Assembly: GCA_963377175.1 (NCBI GenBank)
Contig: CAUJNA010001439.1
Location: forward strand, 1-64,000
Origin: Effrenium voratum
Taxonomy: Eukaryota > Sar > Dinophyceae > Suessiales > Symbiodiniaceae
Reading direction: 5' to 3'
Length of the DNA: 64,000 nt
The notes under the pieces are model-generated. The model searched no databases, had not been told where the DNA came from, and saw only the letters and a list, made by a program, of their open reading frames with translations. Shown piece by piece: positions 8,516 through 18,840 of this stretch. Each line of letters starts with the position of its first letter. The first letter of the stretch is position 1. Made by a program: the position numbers and the translations under genes.

Positions 8516-9485
8516 CCTCTCTCTTTAGAGGGGGTTTCCCAAATGGATTCTATTCTACCTGAGAGGCTCCTGGCACTCGTCCGTCCAGCATTTGACCTCG
8601 TCCTGAGAAGGATTCGAAGTCTAAAACGCTGCGTGCAGGCGTGTGGCTGCAAAATAATGACCCCTAGATATGCGGTTTGGCAAAATGCCCAGCAGCTGCG
8701 TTTCTGCAAGGCGAGCGCCCTCAAAGGAAACCCTGGCTGGCTTTTTTTGGTTGGCTTCTGGCTGGCTTGGCTTGGCTTCTGGCTGGCTTTCTGGCTGGTT
8801 TGGTTTGGCTCCTGGCTGGCTTTCTGGCTGGTTTGGTTTGGCTCATGGCTGGCTTTCTGGTTTGGCTTGGCTCCTGGCTGGTTTTGGTTTGGCTCCTGGC
8901 TGGCTTTCTGGCTGGTTTGGTTTGGCTCCTGGCTGGCTTTCTGGCTGGTTTGATTTGGCTCATGGCTGGCTTTCTGGCTTTCTGGCTGGTTTGGTTTGGC
9001 TCATGGCTGGCTTTCTGGCTGGTTTGGTTTGGCTCATGGCTGGCTTTCTGGCTGGTTTGGCTTGGCTCCTGGCTGGTTTGGTTTGGCTCCTGGCTGGCTT
9101 TCTGGCTGGTTTGGCTTGGCTCCTGGCTGGTTTGGTTTGGCTCCTGGCTGGCTTTCTGGCTGGTTTGGCTTGGCTCCTGGCTGGTTTGGTTTGGCTCCTG
9201 GCTGGCTTTCTGGCTGGTTTGGTTTGGCTCCTGGCTGGCTTTCTGGCTGGTTTGGCTTGGCTTTCTTTTTTTTCCCTGTTTTTTTTAGCTCGCCTTGCAG
9301 AAACGCAGCAGCTGGGCATTTTGCAAGCATATCTAGGGGTCATTATTTTGCAGCCACACGCCTGCACGCAGCGTTTTAGACTTCGAATCCTTCGCAGGAC
9401 GAGGTCAAATGCTGGACGGACGAGTGCCAGGAGCCTCTCAGGTAGAATAGAATCCATTTGGGAAACCCCCTCTAAAGAGAGAGGG
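8516..9485. mobile_element. Foldback element 3 with a minisatellite core
   Basis: The outer arms of about 155 bp match foldback element 1, including the CTCTCTCTTTAGAGGG tips. The inner arms are different: AAAATGCCCAGCAGCTGCGT and the rest to GGCGAGC, which recur inverted at 9,290-9,325. The core is a 33-bp minisatellite. Outer arms shared between elements with unrelated cores indicate replacement of the core while the termini are conserved. Confidence 0.85.
8733..9270. repeat. 33-bp minisatellite GGCTCCTGGCTGGC...
   Basis: About 16 copies of a 33-bp unit or its truncations (GGCTCCTGGCTGG, CTTTCTGGCTGG, TTTGGTTT). As 33 is a multiple of three, several frames stay open on both strands (runs of WLLAGFLAG or KPARSQT). 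These are not taken as genes. Confidence 0.85.
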
Positions 9486-9529
9486 AGCAAACCGCGCCGG
9501 CTGCTAAATCTTGCGTCCTCCTCGTAGGT

Positions 9530-10900
9530 GATTGCGGGGACTCTGTCACCGTCCATGCGGCAGGCTGCATCCCTCCCACTTCTTGGACTGTCATTGTCAC
9601 TTTTTCACCTGGGCGCTGTCTGCGTGTCTACTGGTCCCACTATGCCACACTGCCATTTGGGAGTTTTCTTGAAGAATTGCGCAGGAAACACACGCCCACT
9701 TTGCGACGACAGGACATGCCCCAGTCACCAGTCATTGATACAGGCAGCCGCTCAGCTTGATCAGGGCTTGTTACTCCATCTACTCCCTGCCAATCGTGCC
9801 CGTCATGCTGGGCTAACAAACCCTGCCATCTGTGCTCTTGGGTATACCCATAGGGGGGCCATCCCTTGGCAGTTTGGCGACTACATCACGCATTATGATT
9901 GTCTTGCTGCCATTGGTCACGCGCTGGGGACAAGAACCGCGCCCCCACCACAGCACGTGTGTCGGCCAAGCAATGAATGTGACCTGCATTACCACATTGC
10001 AGCCTTCTCCGCGCAAGCCGTTGATGCTGCTGGCATCCTCCTTGCTTTTCCTTGCGCATCTGGTTGGCTTCCTACTGTGTGGTACCTGCGAACTACCACT
10101 GCTCCTGTTCCTGCTGCACATGACCGGGCTCCTGTCATTTTCTTTTGTGCCCAGGAACCTTTGTGCTTTGCTCTCGTGTGCAATCTCGTTCCCTCCATTG
10201 CCTTTCCTGGCTGTGATCTTGGGAACGTTACGAGAGTTTTTGTTTGTAATCATGATTGGGGCTGATGATCACATCGAGGTACGATGGCTACCTCCGCAGA
10301 TCAAAGCCATTCCAATGAGTAATCTCATGCAGGCTATGCGATTAGCTTGGCAGATGCTCCATGCAGGTCAAACCCAATCTCGCTCCTTTTTTCGAGTACG
10401 CAGTCTCAATTGTTTTTCTTACCTCTGTGATCTCCCTGTTGATAGTTCAAAACTGCGTATCACGGGCTTGACCTTTTCCAATACCATGCCGACTCTGGGC
10501 CAGGCTGGGGGCTCTCGCTATCCAACGGCGGCTTGCCGTATACACACAAGCGTGCCCCTCCTGCCCTTTCCAATCACCAGGATAAACTTGCGCACATATG
10601 TGCGGGGCGCGTTAAAGGGTTTACTTTGCTCCAGGAAACCAATTGGACTGCAGCCCAGCCCGCGATCCTTACCACTGCCCATCCACACATTAATGTTGCA
10701 GCAGCAATGTTCCGTCTGGCCAAGTTGGTAGCGGTGGCGTGTGCATTCTCCCGCCCCTAGGATGGGTGCAGGTTGAACACACTGAAGTTATCCCTGGATT
10801 CCTCCAAGACGCGCTCTACGAAAAGCACGGTGCGCAGCAGCGCGTGGTAAATGTGTATGTCCATCCAGCGAGGACAAAAGAAATTGGCTCGCGTCTTGTC
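9530..10900 (+). pseudogene. LINE-1 part 1: upstream region and AP-endonuclease N-half
   Basis: Coding character moves between frames, so the region is decayed. At 9,530-9,755 the frame reading DSVTVHAAGCIPPTSWTVIV and LPFGSFLEELRRKHTP looks most protein-like. At 10,000-10,260 a different frame is very hydrophobic. From about 10,570 the endonuclease begins: AGRVKGFTLLQETNW (the QET catalytic glutamate motif), a one-base shift near 10,720, then SGGVCILPP, VEHTEVIPGFLQDALYEKHG and VVNVYVHPARTKEI. It stops at about 10,900, where foreign repeats begin. The rest of the domain resumes at 18,187. The AP-like endonuclease nicks the target DNA in target-primed reverse transcription. Confidence 0.65.
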
Positions 10901-10904
10901 TCTC

Positions 10905-11045
10905 ACCCCAGTCCTTCCGGCGAGGATTCGATGGCGAGGATTCGTTTTTTTCAGCGCTGATTCGAGTTGACGAGGATTCGTGTAAAAAACACTTGACGAG
11001 GATTCGGGTTGACGTGGATCCGTGTCAACCGACGTGGGTCAGCTG
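10905..11045. repeat. Motif cluster GACGAGGATTCG, left side of the insert
   Basis: Five copies of GGCGAGGATTCG/GACGAGGATTCG are mixed with CAGCGCTGATTCG and a near-palindrome GTTGACGTGGATCCGTGTCAAC. The same words recur at 17,955-18,190. They lie at both edges of the 7.3-kb insert and may belong to an older element into which the giant palindrome was placed. From 11,045 to 11,430 nothing recognisable is seen. Confidence 0.65.
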
Positions 11046-11544
11046 CGCATGCTCGTAGTATATTCGCTGAGTTTTGTTGCATGGCATGACTTTCCATTTC
11101 CATATCGCAGATGCCTCGGGCACATCTTCGCATGATATTCGCTTTATATACTGTTGCAGAATCCGCTGGAAACAGAGTTTGTTCAGACGATTAGTTGCGT
11201 GACATGTTTTGTCATTAGCACAAAGCGTAGGATGCCTTGGGCTCCTCCTACAGTCTCTATAGCCCGTAAGCAAAAATCAGGAAGCCGCTTGCTCCTAAAT
11301 GTGCTTGATTGTACGCGAAAAGAAGGTAGTCGCTAGCTCCTGAAAGCTTGCACTTGCGCGCTTTGTGCCCACTTAATCAGTTTCAGACATTTGCATGTTT
11401 CACCCCGCTCAAAAAACAAATGGCATTCCTGTTTCCACTCCCAGGCCGCAGCGGTGACGCGCGAAGGAGATGAAAAGAACACTTGCTGCAAGGCGCAAGG
11501 CAAGGGCTGTCAGCTCCAAAAGGAGCGCAGGGCTCCTCCTTGTT

Positions 11545-12288
11545 CCAAAAAGGGGAGAGAGAGAGAGAGAGATGACGAGAAAGAAAAAGAAGAGAAAAAG
11601 AAGAGAAAGGGAAATATGAAGAGGAAGAGAAAGATAAAAACAACAAGAGAGCGGGAAAGAGAAAGAAGTGAAAAATGCGCAAGAGAAAGAGACAGAGAAA
11701 GATGAAGAAAGAAAGATAGAAAGAGAGAGAGAAAGACAAAAAGACAGAAAGAAAGAAAACATAATAAAAAAGAAAGAAAGAAAGACAGAAAGAAAGAAAG
11801 AAAGAACGAAATAACGAAAGAAATAAATAAAGAAAGAAATACCTAAACACATAAATAACGAAACAAAGAAGGAACATAAACAACGAAAGGAAGACATAAA
11901 GAAAGAAATAACTCAAGAAATAAAAAACACAATGATATAAAGAGATAAACCAATACAGAAAACAATGAAATAAATGAAGAAATAAATGACGAAATAAATC
12001 AACAAAAAGAAAGACATGCATAAATAACTATAAATAAAGAAAGACAAACATAAATACCTAAAGAAAGAAAACATAAATAAATAAATCAAGACATGAATTT
12101 AGAAAGCAAGGAATAACAAGACAAAGAGAAAGAGAGAAGGAGAGAAGGAGAGAAAGAGGCAAAGAGAGAAAGATAAAGAGATAAAGATTGCAAGAGAGCA
12201 AGAGAGAAAGAGAAAGAACATGACAAATAAAAAGACAATGAGAAAGAGAGAAACAAAGACAAAGACAAAGTGAGATAAAGAGAGAAAG

Positions 12289-12324
<36 letters not shown>

Positions 12325-12345
12325 AAACAGAGAAGGGGAAAACAA
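11545..12345. repeat. GA-rich arm segment of the giant palindrome
   Basis: Degenerate AAAGA, GAGA and AAATA repeats on the plus strand. They match the CT-rich 16,425-17,300 in composition and order of themes but not base by base. Long open frames here are rows of Phe, Leu, Ser and Tyr or Lys, Arg and Glu and are not genes. Confidence 0.8.
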
Positions 12346-12374
12346 GCCTGCTGCAAACTATCGTTCTTCTAGTT

Positions 12375-12719
12375 TTGAAACGTCTGCCAACCGGCTTCGC
12401 CGGCTTCACGGGTGTACAAACTGTTCCCTTTCTTTTACTTTTGTCTTTGGTTGATGTTTGGTACTTGGACCAAGCCCTGGGACCCTCCCATTTCCCCAGC
12501 ATTGCCCTGAGATTGCTTGCGGTGTCTCTCCTGTTTTTGTTCCTTCGCTTGATGTTGATTTTCTTTGTGCCTTTGCAGGCGTCACCTGGCCAACATGTCG
12601 CAGTTATGTTCAAAACACTTTTCATCACCTTTGCTTTCCGTTTTCTCATGGGAACTTTGTTATCTTCATTGCGTTTGCCTTCTTTGGGTTTGGTGGCGTG
12701 GAAATTTATGAAAACATGA
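12375..12719 (+). CDS. Hydrophobic 114-residue ORF in the left palindrome arm
   Basis: Starts MKRLPTGFAGFTGVQTVPFL and contains hydrophobic stretches (LRLLAVSLLFLFLRLMLIFF and TLFITFAFRFLMGTLLSSL) that could be two membrane segments. The inverted arm keeps the same 114-codon frame at 16,036-16,380 with about four amino-acid changes. Conservation of length may only reflect the near-identity of the arms. An overlapping 126-codon frame (12,458-12,838) is equally preserved. There is no family match. Low confidence that it is translated. Confidence 0.2.
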   Translation: MKRLPTGFAGFTGVQTVPFLLLLSLVDVWYLDQALGPSHFPSIALRLLAVSLLFLFLRLMLIFFVPLQASPGQHVAVMFKTLFITFAFRFLMGTLLSSLRLPSLGLVAWKFMKT

Positions 12720-13017
12720 TGAACCAGAAAAAAATGGGTTGCTGGCTTTCAATTGGTCCATTGGCCAGGGTGGATGGTGCTGGAATTATGCCAGATAGTA
12801 TGAACATATTTTTTGCAGGCGTCCCACTTAAAACATGATATGGGTCAACTTGTTTTTGCAAATTTTGATCAACGATGCGTTGGATCAAAATTGATCACAA
12901 ATGAATTGCTGGGAAGCACGTGGAATTGAGAGCGAACCCCAAACATGGAACGCTAACTAGTTTTCCCTGTGTGGTTGCGAGTTCTAGGGCAAATCATGTT
13001 GGGCCATCTTAATTGAA

Positions 13018-13102
13018 ATCAAAACCCCTCGAAAAGAGGGTGTCAACCCCTCGAAAAGAGGGTGTCAACCCCTCGAAAAGAGGGTGTCACCCACGAGTAA
13101 CC
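13018..13102. repeat. Three tandem CCCCTCGAAAAGAGGGTGTC hairpins
   Basis: Three units with a CCCTC/GAGGG stem, followed by a degenerate fourth near 13,110 and a fifth at 13,141. The mirror arm at 15,690-15,738 has only two perfect units, so the arms have diverged in copy number. Confidence 0.8.
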
Positions 13103-13199
13103 GCGACTCCTTGGGAAGAGGGTGTCACTCTTGGCCCAAAACCCCTTGAGAAAAGGGTGCCATCCATGATAATTATTTTGTCGAAATACTTTAACACAT

Positions 13200-14350
13200 A
13201 AAACATGTAGTCACCAATTTGTCTGACACAAGTTTGGGCTGCAAAATGTTGAGACCACAGAAAGTTGTAGTCCAAATATGTTCCTTAATTGTATTGCATT
13301 TGTCAAAAGATGTTCAACTATCCCAAATTGTAATTACCAACTTATTTGTCAAGCATTTGGCCTGCAAATGCTTGAGGCCGCCGCACATGTGTAGTCCAAA
13401 TATGTTCCTTAAATAACAAGTTGCTGTCAATTCTTTGGCCCGCAAATGTTTGAGGCCACAAGAGGCTATAACCCCGGATTGTCCCTTTCTCTATTTTTGA
13501 ATTTGTTGGCCCACAAAAATGTGTAGTTACCAATCCCTTTTGTCATACATTTGGCCTGCAACATGTTGAGGTCACAGCGCATTGTGGTCCGGAGATGTTC
13601 CTTACCCGTACTTTGGACATATGTTGGCCCATAGACATGTAGTCACATGTTTTGTCAAGTTTTTGGCCTGCTAACTTTTGAGGCCACAGGAAGTTGCAGT
13701 CCAACAAATGCTCAATGTCAAGCATTTGGCCTGCAAATGTTCGAGGCCGCCGTAAATTTGTAGTCCAAATATCGTCCTTAATTCAACAATTGCAGTCACC
13801 AATTTGTTTGTCAAAGCTTTGGCCTGCATATGTTTGAGGCCGCAAGAGACTGTAACTCCGTTTTGTTTTTGGAATTTGCTGGCACATAAAATTGTGTAGT
13901 TTCCAATTTCTTGTGTCATACATTTGGCCTGCAACATGTTGAGGTCACAGCGCATTGTAGTCCGGAGATGTTCCTTAACTATACTTTCAACATATGTAGG
14001 CACATAAACATGCAGTTACATGTTCTGTCACATATTTGGCCTGCAAACCCTTTGAGGCCACAGGAAGTTGTAGTCCAACTATGTTCCCAATTGAACGGTC
14101 AAATCCTTGGCTTTGAAATGTTTGAGGCCACAAGAAACTGTAACCCAGGAATGTCCCTTTCTTTTCTTAAATTTGTTGGCCCATGAAATTGTGTAGTCAC
14201 CAATGTCCTTTGTCATACATTTGGTCTGCAAAATGTTGAGGCCACAGGAAACTGTAGTCCAGAGATGTTCCTTAACTATACCTTCAACATATGCTGGCCC
14301 ATACACATGTAGTCACATGGTTTGTCATATAGTTGGCCTGCAAACGCATC
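13200..14350. repeat. GGCCTGCAAA module array, left arm
   Basis: At least ten diverged modules of about 90-110 bp, each with TTGGCCTGCAAATGTTTGAG, GCCACA, then a variable stretch with TGTAGTCC, ATGTTCCTTAA, and TTGGCCCA or CATGTAGTCAC. Modules alternate in a higher-order pattern of about 330 bp. No coding. Confidence 0.75.
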
Positions 14351-14447
14351 CCAGAAATTCCCTTCTGTCAAATATGTGGCCTTCAACAGGTTGAGCCCAC
14401 AGGAAATTGTAATCCAGGGATGTCCCTAAATTATATTTCCCATACAT

Positions 14448-14482
14448 GTTAAATTGATGTTAAATTTTAACATCAATTTAAC
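14448..14482. repeat. Perfect 17-bp-arm palindrome near the centre
   Basis: GTTAAATTGATGTTAAA, one T, then the exact reverse complement. More TTTAACATCAATT and GATGTTAAAT words continue to 14,575. It lies close to the geometric axis of the giant palindrome. Confidence 0.85.
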
Positions 14483-14689
14483 AACATTTAACATCAATTG
14501 TCATTTACTTTTAAAGGTAATTGGATGTTAAATGATGTTAAATGGATGTTAAAATTTAACAACTATTTAACAATCATATTCCCGGGTGATGCCCCTAACC
14601 GTTTTACTTTTTTGTGTGGGTGGCCCCATAATGTTGCAGGACACATAGTTGAACAAAAACACAATGGTGGCTACATGTGTGTTAATTGA

Positions 14690-15560
14690 GAATTGTGGAC
14701 TACAACTTCCTGTGGCCTCAAAAGTTTGCAGGCCAAATATGTGACAGAACATGTAACTGCATGTTTATAGGCCTACATATTTCGAAAGTACGGTTAAGGA
14801 ACATCTCCGGACCACAATGTCCAGTGACCTCAACATGTTGCAGGCCAAATGTATGACAAAAGGGATTGGTAACTACACATGTTTGCGGGCCAACAAATTA
14901 GAGAAAGGGACAATCCGGGGTTATAGCCTCTTGTGGCCTCAAACATTTGCGGGCCAAAGATTTGACAGACAAATTGGTGACTGCAACTTGCTATTTAAGG
15001 AACATATTTGGACTACACATTTACGGCAGCCTCAAACATTTGCAGGCCAAATGCTTGACATTGAGCATTTGTTGGACTGCAACTGTGGCCTCAAAAGTTA
15101 GCAGGCCAACAACTTGACAAAACATGTGACTACATGTTTATGGGCCAACATATGTTGAAAGTATAGTTAAGCAACATTTCCGGACTACAATGCGCTGTGA
15201 CCTCAACATGTTGCAGGCCAAATGTATGACAAAAGGGATTGGTGACTACACATTTTTGTGGGCCAACAAATTCAAAAATAGAGAAAGGGACAATCCGGGG
15301 TTATAGCCTCTTGTGGCCTCAAACATTTGCGGGCCAAAGAATTGACAGCAACTTGTTATTTAAGGAACATATTTGGACTACACATGTGCGGCGGCCTCAA
15401 GCATTTGCAGGCCAAATGCTTGACAAATAAGTTGGTAATTACAATTTGGGATAGTTGAACATCTTTTGACAAATGCAATACAATTAAGGAACATATTTGG
15501 ACTACAACTTTCTGTGGTCTCAACATTTTGCAGCCCAATCTTTTGTCAGACAAATTGGTG
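14690..15560. repeat. GGCCTGCAAA module array, right arm (inverted)
   Basis: Reverse-complement counterpart of 13,200-14,075, reading TTTGCAGGCCAAAT. Some modules of the left arm are absent here, so the arms differ in module number. Confidence 0.75.
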
Positions 15561-15689
15561 ACTACATGTCTTTATGTGTTAAAGTATTTCGACGAAATAA
15601 TTATCATGGATGGCACCCTTTTCTCAAGGGGTTTTGGGCCAAGAGTGACACCCTCTTCCCAAGGAGTCGCGGTTACAGTTGCCGTAGGT

Positions 15690-15738
15690 GACACCCTCTT
15701 TTCGAGGGGTTGACACCCTCTTTTCGAGGGGTTTTGAT
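15690..15738. repeat. Two tandem GACACCCTCTTTTCGAGGGG hairpins
   Basis: Mirror copy of the 13,018-13,102 array in the right palindrome arm, with two perfect units instead of three. Confidence 0.8.
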
Positions 15739-16035
15739 TTCAATTAAGATGGCTCAACATGATTTTCCCTAGAACTCGCAACCACACAGGGAAAACTAGT
15801 TAGCGTTCCATTTTTGGGTTCGCTCTCAATTCCACGTGCTTCCCAGCAATTCATGTTTGATCAATTTTGATCCAACGCATCGTTGATCAAATTTTGCAAA
15901 AAACAATTTGACCCATATCATGTTTTAAGTGGGACGCCTGCAAAAAATATGTTCATACTATCTGGCATAATTCCAGCACCATCCACCCTGGCCAAGGGAC
16001 CAATTGAAAGCCAGCAGCCCTTTTTTTCTGGTTCA

Positions 16036-16380
16036 TCATGTTTTCGTAAATTTCCACGCCACCAAACCCAAAGAAGGCAAACGCAATGAAGATAACAAAG
16101 TTCCCATGAGAAAAGGGAAAGCAAAGGTGATGAACAGTGTTTTGAACATAACTAGAACATGTTGGCCAGGTGACGCCTGCAAAGGCACAAAGAAAATCAA
16201 CATCAAGCGAAGGAACAAAAACAGGAGAGACACCGCAAGCAATCTCAGGGCAATGCTGGGGAAATGGGAGGGTCCCAGGGCTTGGTCCAAGTACCAAACA
16301 TCAACCAACGACAAAAGTAAAAGAAAGGGAACAGTTTGTACACCCGTGAAGCCGGCGAAGCCGGTTGGCAGACGTTTCAA
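16036..16380 (-). CDS. Hydrophobic 114-residue ORF in the right palindrome arm
   Basis: Mirror copy of the frame at 12,375-12,719, same length, starting MKRLPTGFAGFTGVQTVPFL. Differences include Leu for Ala after QHV, Pro for Arg in FAFPFL and Thr for Met near the end. No family recognised and no upstream signal seen. Probably fortuitous. Confidence 0.2.
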   Translation of the reverse strand: MKRLPTGFAGFTGVQTVPFLLLLSLVDVWYLDQALGPSHFPSIALRLLAVSLLFLFLRLMLIFFVPLQASPGQHVLVMFKTLFITFAFPFLMGTLLSSLRLPSLGLVAWKFTKT

Positions 16381-16424
16381 AACTATAAGAACGATAGTTT
16401 GCAGCAGGCTTGTTTTCCCCTTCT

Positions 16425-16728
16425 CTGTTTCTCTCTCTCTCTCTCTCTATTTATCTTTATCTTTCTCTCGTTTTCTCTTTATCTTCGTCTTTGTATCTCT
16501 CTTTCTCTTTGTCTTGGTATTTCTCTCGTTCTCTGTGTCTTCCGTTCTTTCTTTATTGTATTTATTCATGTCTTTATTCAAACATTTCTTGTTTATTCAT
16601 TCATTTCTTTACTCATTGATTGTGTCTTTCTTTCTTTTTTGATTTATGTATTCCTTGCTATGTCTTTCTTTCTGTAAATGATTATATATTTATCTTTCCC
16701 TTTCTTTATTTTTCTTTCTTTCTTTATT

Positions 16729-16762
<34 letters not shown>

Positions 16763-17300
16763 GTTCGCCATTTGCTTTCGTTATGTCATTAGTTCTGTAT
16801 TTGTTTCTTTCTTTACTTCTGTCTTTCTTTCTTTCTGTCTGTCTGTCTGTTTGTCTGTCTGTCGTTCTCCTTGTTCCTTCGTTATGTCATTAGTTCTTTA
16901 TTTCTTTCATTTACTTCTTTCTTTCTGTCTGTCTTTCTGTCTTTCTTTCTTTCTTTCTTTCATTATTTCTTTCTTTCCTTCTTTCTTTATTTCCTTCTTT
17001 CTGTCTTTCTTTCTTTCTGTCTTTGTTGCTTTGCTTTCTTTCTTTATGTCTGTCTTTCTTTCTTTCCGTCTTTATGTCTTTCTTTCTGTCTTTCTTTCTT
17101 TTCTTTTATTTTCTTTCTTTCTCTCTTTCTCTCTTTGTCTCCTTCTCTTTTTCTCTTTTTTCTCTGTCTTTTGTTCTTTATCTTTCTTTTTCTCGCTACC
17201 TTTCTTTTTGTCTTGCTCGTGTTCTTTCTCTTCCTCTTCCGCTGTTCTTCTGTATTATTCTCTTCGTTCTCTTTCTCTTTCTCTTTCTCTCTCCTTTTAG
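16425..17300. repeat. CT-rich arm segment of the giant palindrome
   Basis: Degenerate TTTCTTTC, TCTGTCTG and TCTCTCTC stretches. Right-arm partner of 11,545-12,345. Confidence 0.8.
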
Positions 17301-17365
17301 GAACACAAGGAGGAGCTCTGCGCTCCTTTCCTTTTCATCTCCTTCGCACTTCACGGCTGCGGCCT

Positions 17366-17954
17366 AAGTGGACAGCAAACCGACGCAACAAGCCGTGATT
17401 CCGGCTGTCAGAAGTCAAAACTTTCTGCCGCGTCTAGCGCATAAACTTGTCCACCCTGTGGCACCTAATGTGAGAAAGGATTAGGAAAATATATGGAGGT
17501 AAGATGGATACTCTACTGACGTTAGGATGCACAACTTCTTGAGAGCCTGAAAGAGAAAGAGAAAGCGAGACCGCCTAAAATAGCCCAACCTCTTTTTCCT
17601 GGCGGGCTCGTGGCAAAAGCAAACAAAAAAGAAGAGGAGGCAGCTCCGTAAGTTCCACTTTTGCAGCAGGATTGACCGGGCGCAGGACTGCGCAGCTCGC
17701 TCGCGATAGACAAAGTGCGCCTGCATCACCGCAGCTCCTTTCATGGTCCATGTGCTCACAAACTCAGCCTTCTTTTCAAAACGAATCAGTTACAGGATGC
17801 TCACAGCCAATTGGTCAAGAGCACGCACGTGCTAATGTAAAATAATACTGATGTTGCTCATTCCAAAATTGTCAAATTTAACTCATCACGCATTCCCTTC
17901 GCAGGCCCAAGGAAGCTTAAGCTCCTGTTTTTTGTTTGCAGTTTGACCCGCCGA
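17366..17954. other. Gene-free stretch outside the palindrome
   Basis: No gene, array or hairpin of note is seen. A single CAGGATTGACCGGGCGCAGGA near 17,667 recalls half a hairpin-array unit. Confidence 0.5.
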
Positions 17955-18190
17955 ATCAGTGTCAACCCAACAAGGGCTCATCGAAGCCCTGTCACGTGAC
18001 GAGGATTCGTCGAATCAGTGTCAACTTGGATCCTTGCCATCTTGGCGTGGATTCGACGAATCCGTGCTGAAACCGGCGCTTATTCGAAGGTTTCAGCGCT
18101 TGCTCGAGTGGATCAGCGCTGATCCGACACAAAAACCCTACTTTTCCTTGTCAAACCAGCGCTGATTCGCGAATCAGTGCTGAAACCAGC
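17955..18190. repeat. Motif cluster GACGAGGATTCG/CAGCGCTGATTCG, right side of the insert
   Basis: Copies of CGAATCAGTGTCAAC, GACGAGGATTCG, GTGCTGAAACC and CAGCGCTGATTCG in both orientations run up to the point where LINE-1 coding sequence resumes (AAAGAAGGACTGGGACC). The same words flank the other edge of the insert at 10,905-11,045. Confidence 0.65.
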
Positions 18191-18840
18191 GCTTAAAGAA
18201 GGACTGGGACCTCGGGACACTTACTGACTCGAGTATTGTCCTTGGTGGAGACTTTAACCAACTACCAGCCACCTCTGCCTGGAAAGAAATCGTAGGCCAT
18301 TTCTCCTTTGTCTCTCCACGGATCGTTACTTTTTTAAGTAGCGGAATCGGATCTGCACTTGATTATCTACTCTTTCGGCGCCCTATGCTCGACAACGAGA
18401 GTGCTATTGTAGCATGTCATGTGCGGTGGCCTGCCACTCGACCAAGTCAACACGGAGCGGTGTTCTTCGGGTTGCCTCAAGCATTGCACCATCCCCTGGG
18501 GACTCTCCCATGCAAGCTGTGCCGACTGAGTGCCTTGTTCACCGCCTTGGCGGAGCGGCACAAGATGAACAATACTCCAAGCTCATCCGGCGTGTTCAAT
18601 CATCTTCTTGCCTCACCGATTTCAAAGCCTCTGTATGGACGTGGTGGCGTGAGCAGGTAGGCCTCGTCAAACGCTACCTGCCCATTGCCTCATTCGAAGA
18701 GCCTTACGACGTACCACAGGTGGACCCGTGCATATCCCTTTTCAGACCATGCAAAGTCTGTGCTCTTTTGTGGCATTGCCTTTCACCTTGTCCTCCCTCC
18801 GTATCAATAATCAGGCTTATCTCCTCCCTAGAGTAATGGC
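18187..18840 (+). pseudogene. LINE-1 part 2a: AP-endonuclease C-half and linker
   Basis: The endonuclease resumes with KKDWDLGTLTDSSIVLGGDF, giving the GDFN metal/catalytic motif, then SAWKEIVGHFSFVSPR and SGIGSALDYLLFRRP, matching the SxIDY region of AP-like endonucleases. Joining to the part ending near 10,900 gives a normal spacing of about 40 residues between VYVHP and GDFN, so almost nothing was lost at the insertion. The linker (TDFKASVWTWWREQVGLVKR) continues in other frames. Confidence 0.75.

Larger units (their letters stand above)
11430..17365. mobile_element. Giant palindrome of about 5.9 kb
   Basis: The left arm (about 11,430-14,075) recurs in reverse complement at about 14,695-17,365. 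Matched anchors are 11,461-11,477 with 17,331-17,347 (GCGAAGGAGATGAAAAG), 12,345-12,470 with 16,280-16,410, 13,141-13,158 with 15,613-15,630 and 13,921-13,935 with 14,837-14,851. The axis is near 14,390. Outer arms are GA-rich on the left and CT-rich on the right. The middle zone (12,345-13,020) is nearly identical in both arms, and the inner zone holds tandem GGCCTGCAAA modules. No transposase was seen. The insert splits the LINE-1 endonuclease. Confidence 0.85.

Noticed and set aside
8670..9556. Open frames up to 285 codons on both strands (WLLAGFLAG and KPARSQT repeats)
   Set aside because: They follow a 33-bp minisatellite whose length is a multiple of three, so several frames stay open by construction.
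11383..12356. Phe/Leu/Ser-rich minus-strand frames of up to 212 codons
   Set aside because: Translation of a degenerate GA-rich tract; no domain and no codon-position bias beyond the repeat.
16620..17398. Plus-strand frame of 226 codons rich in Phe, Leu and Ser
   Set aside because: Translation of a CT-rich simple-sequence tract in the palindrome arm.
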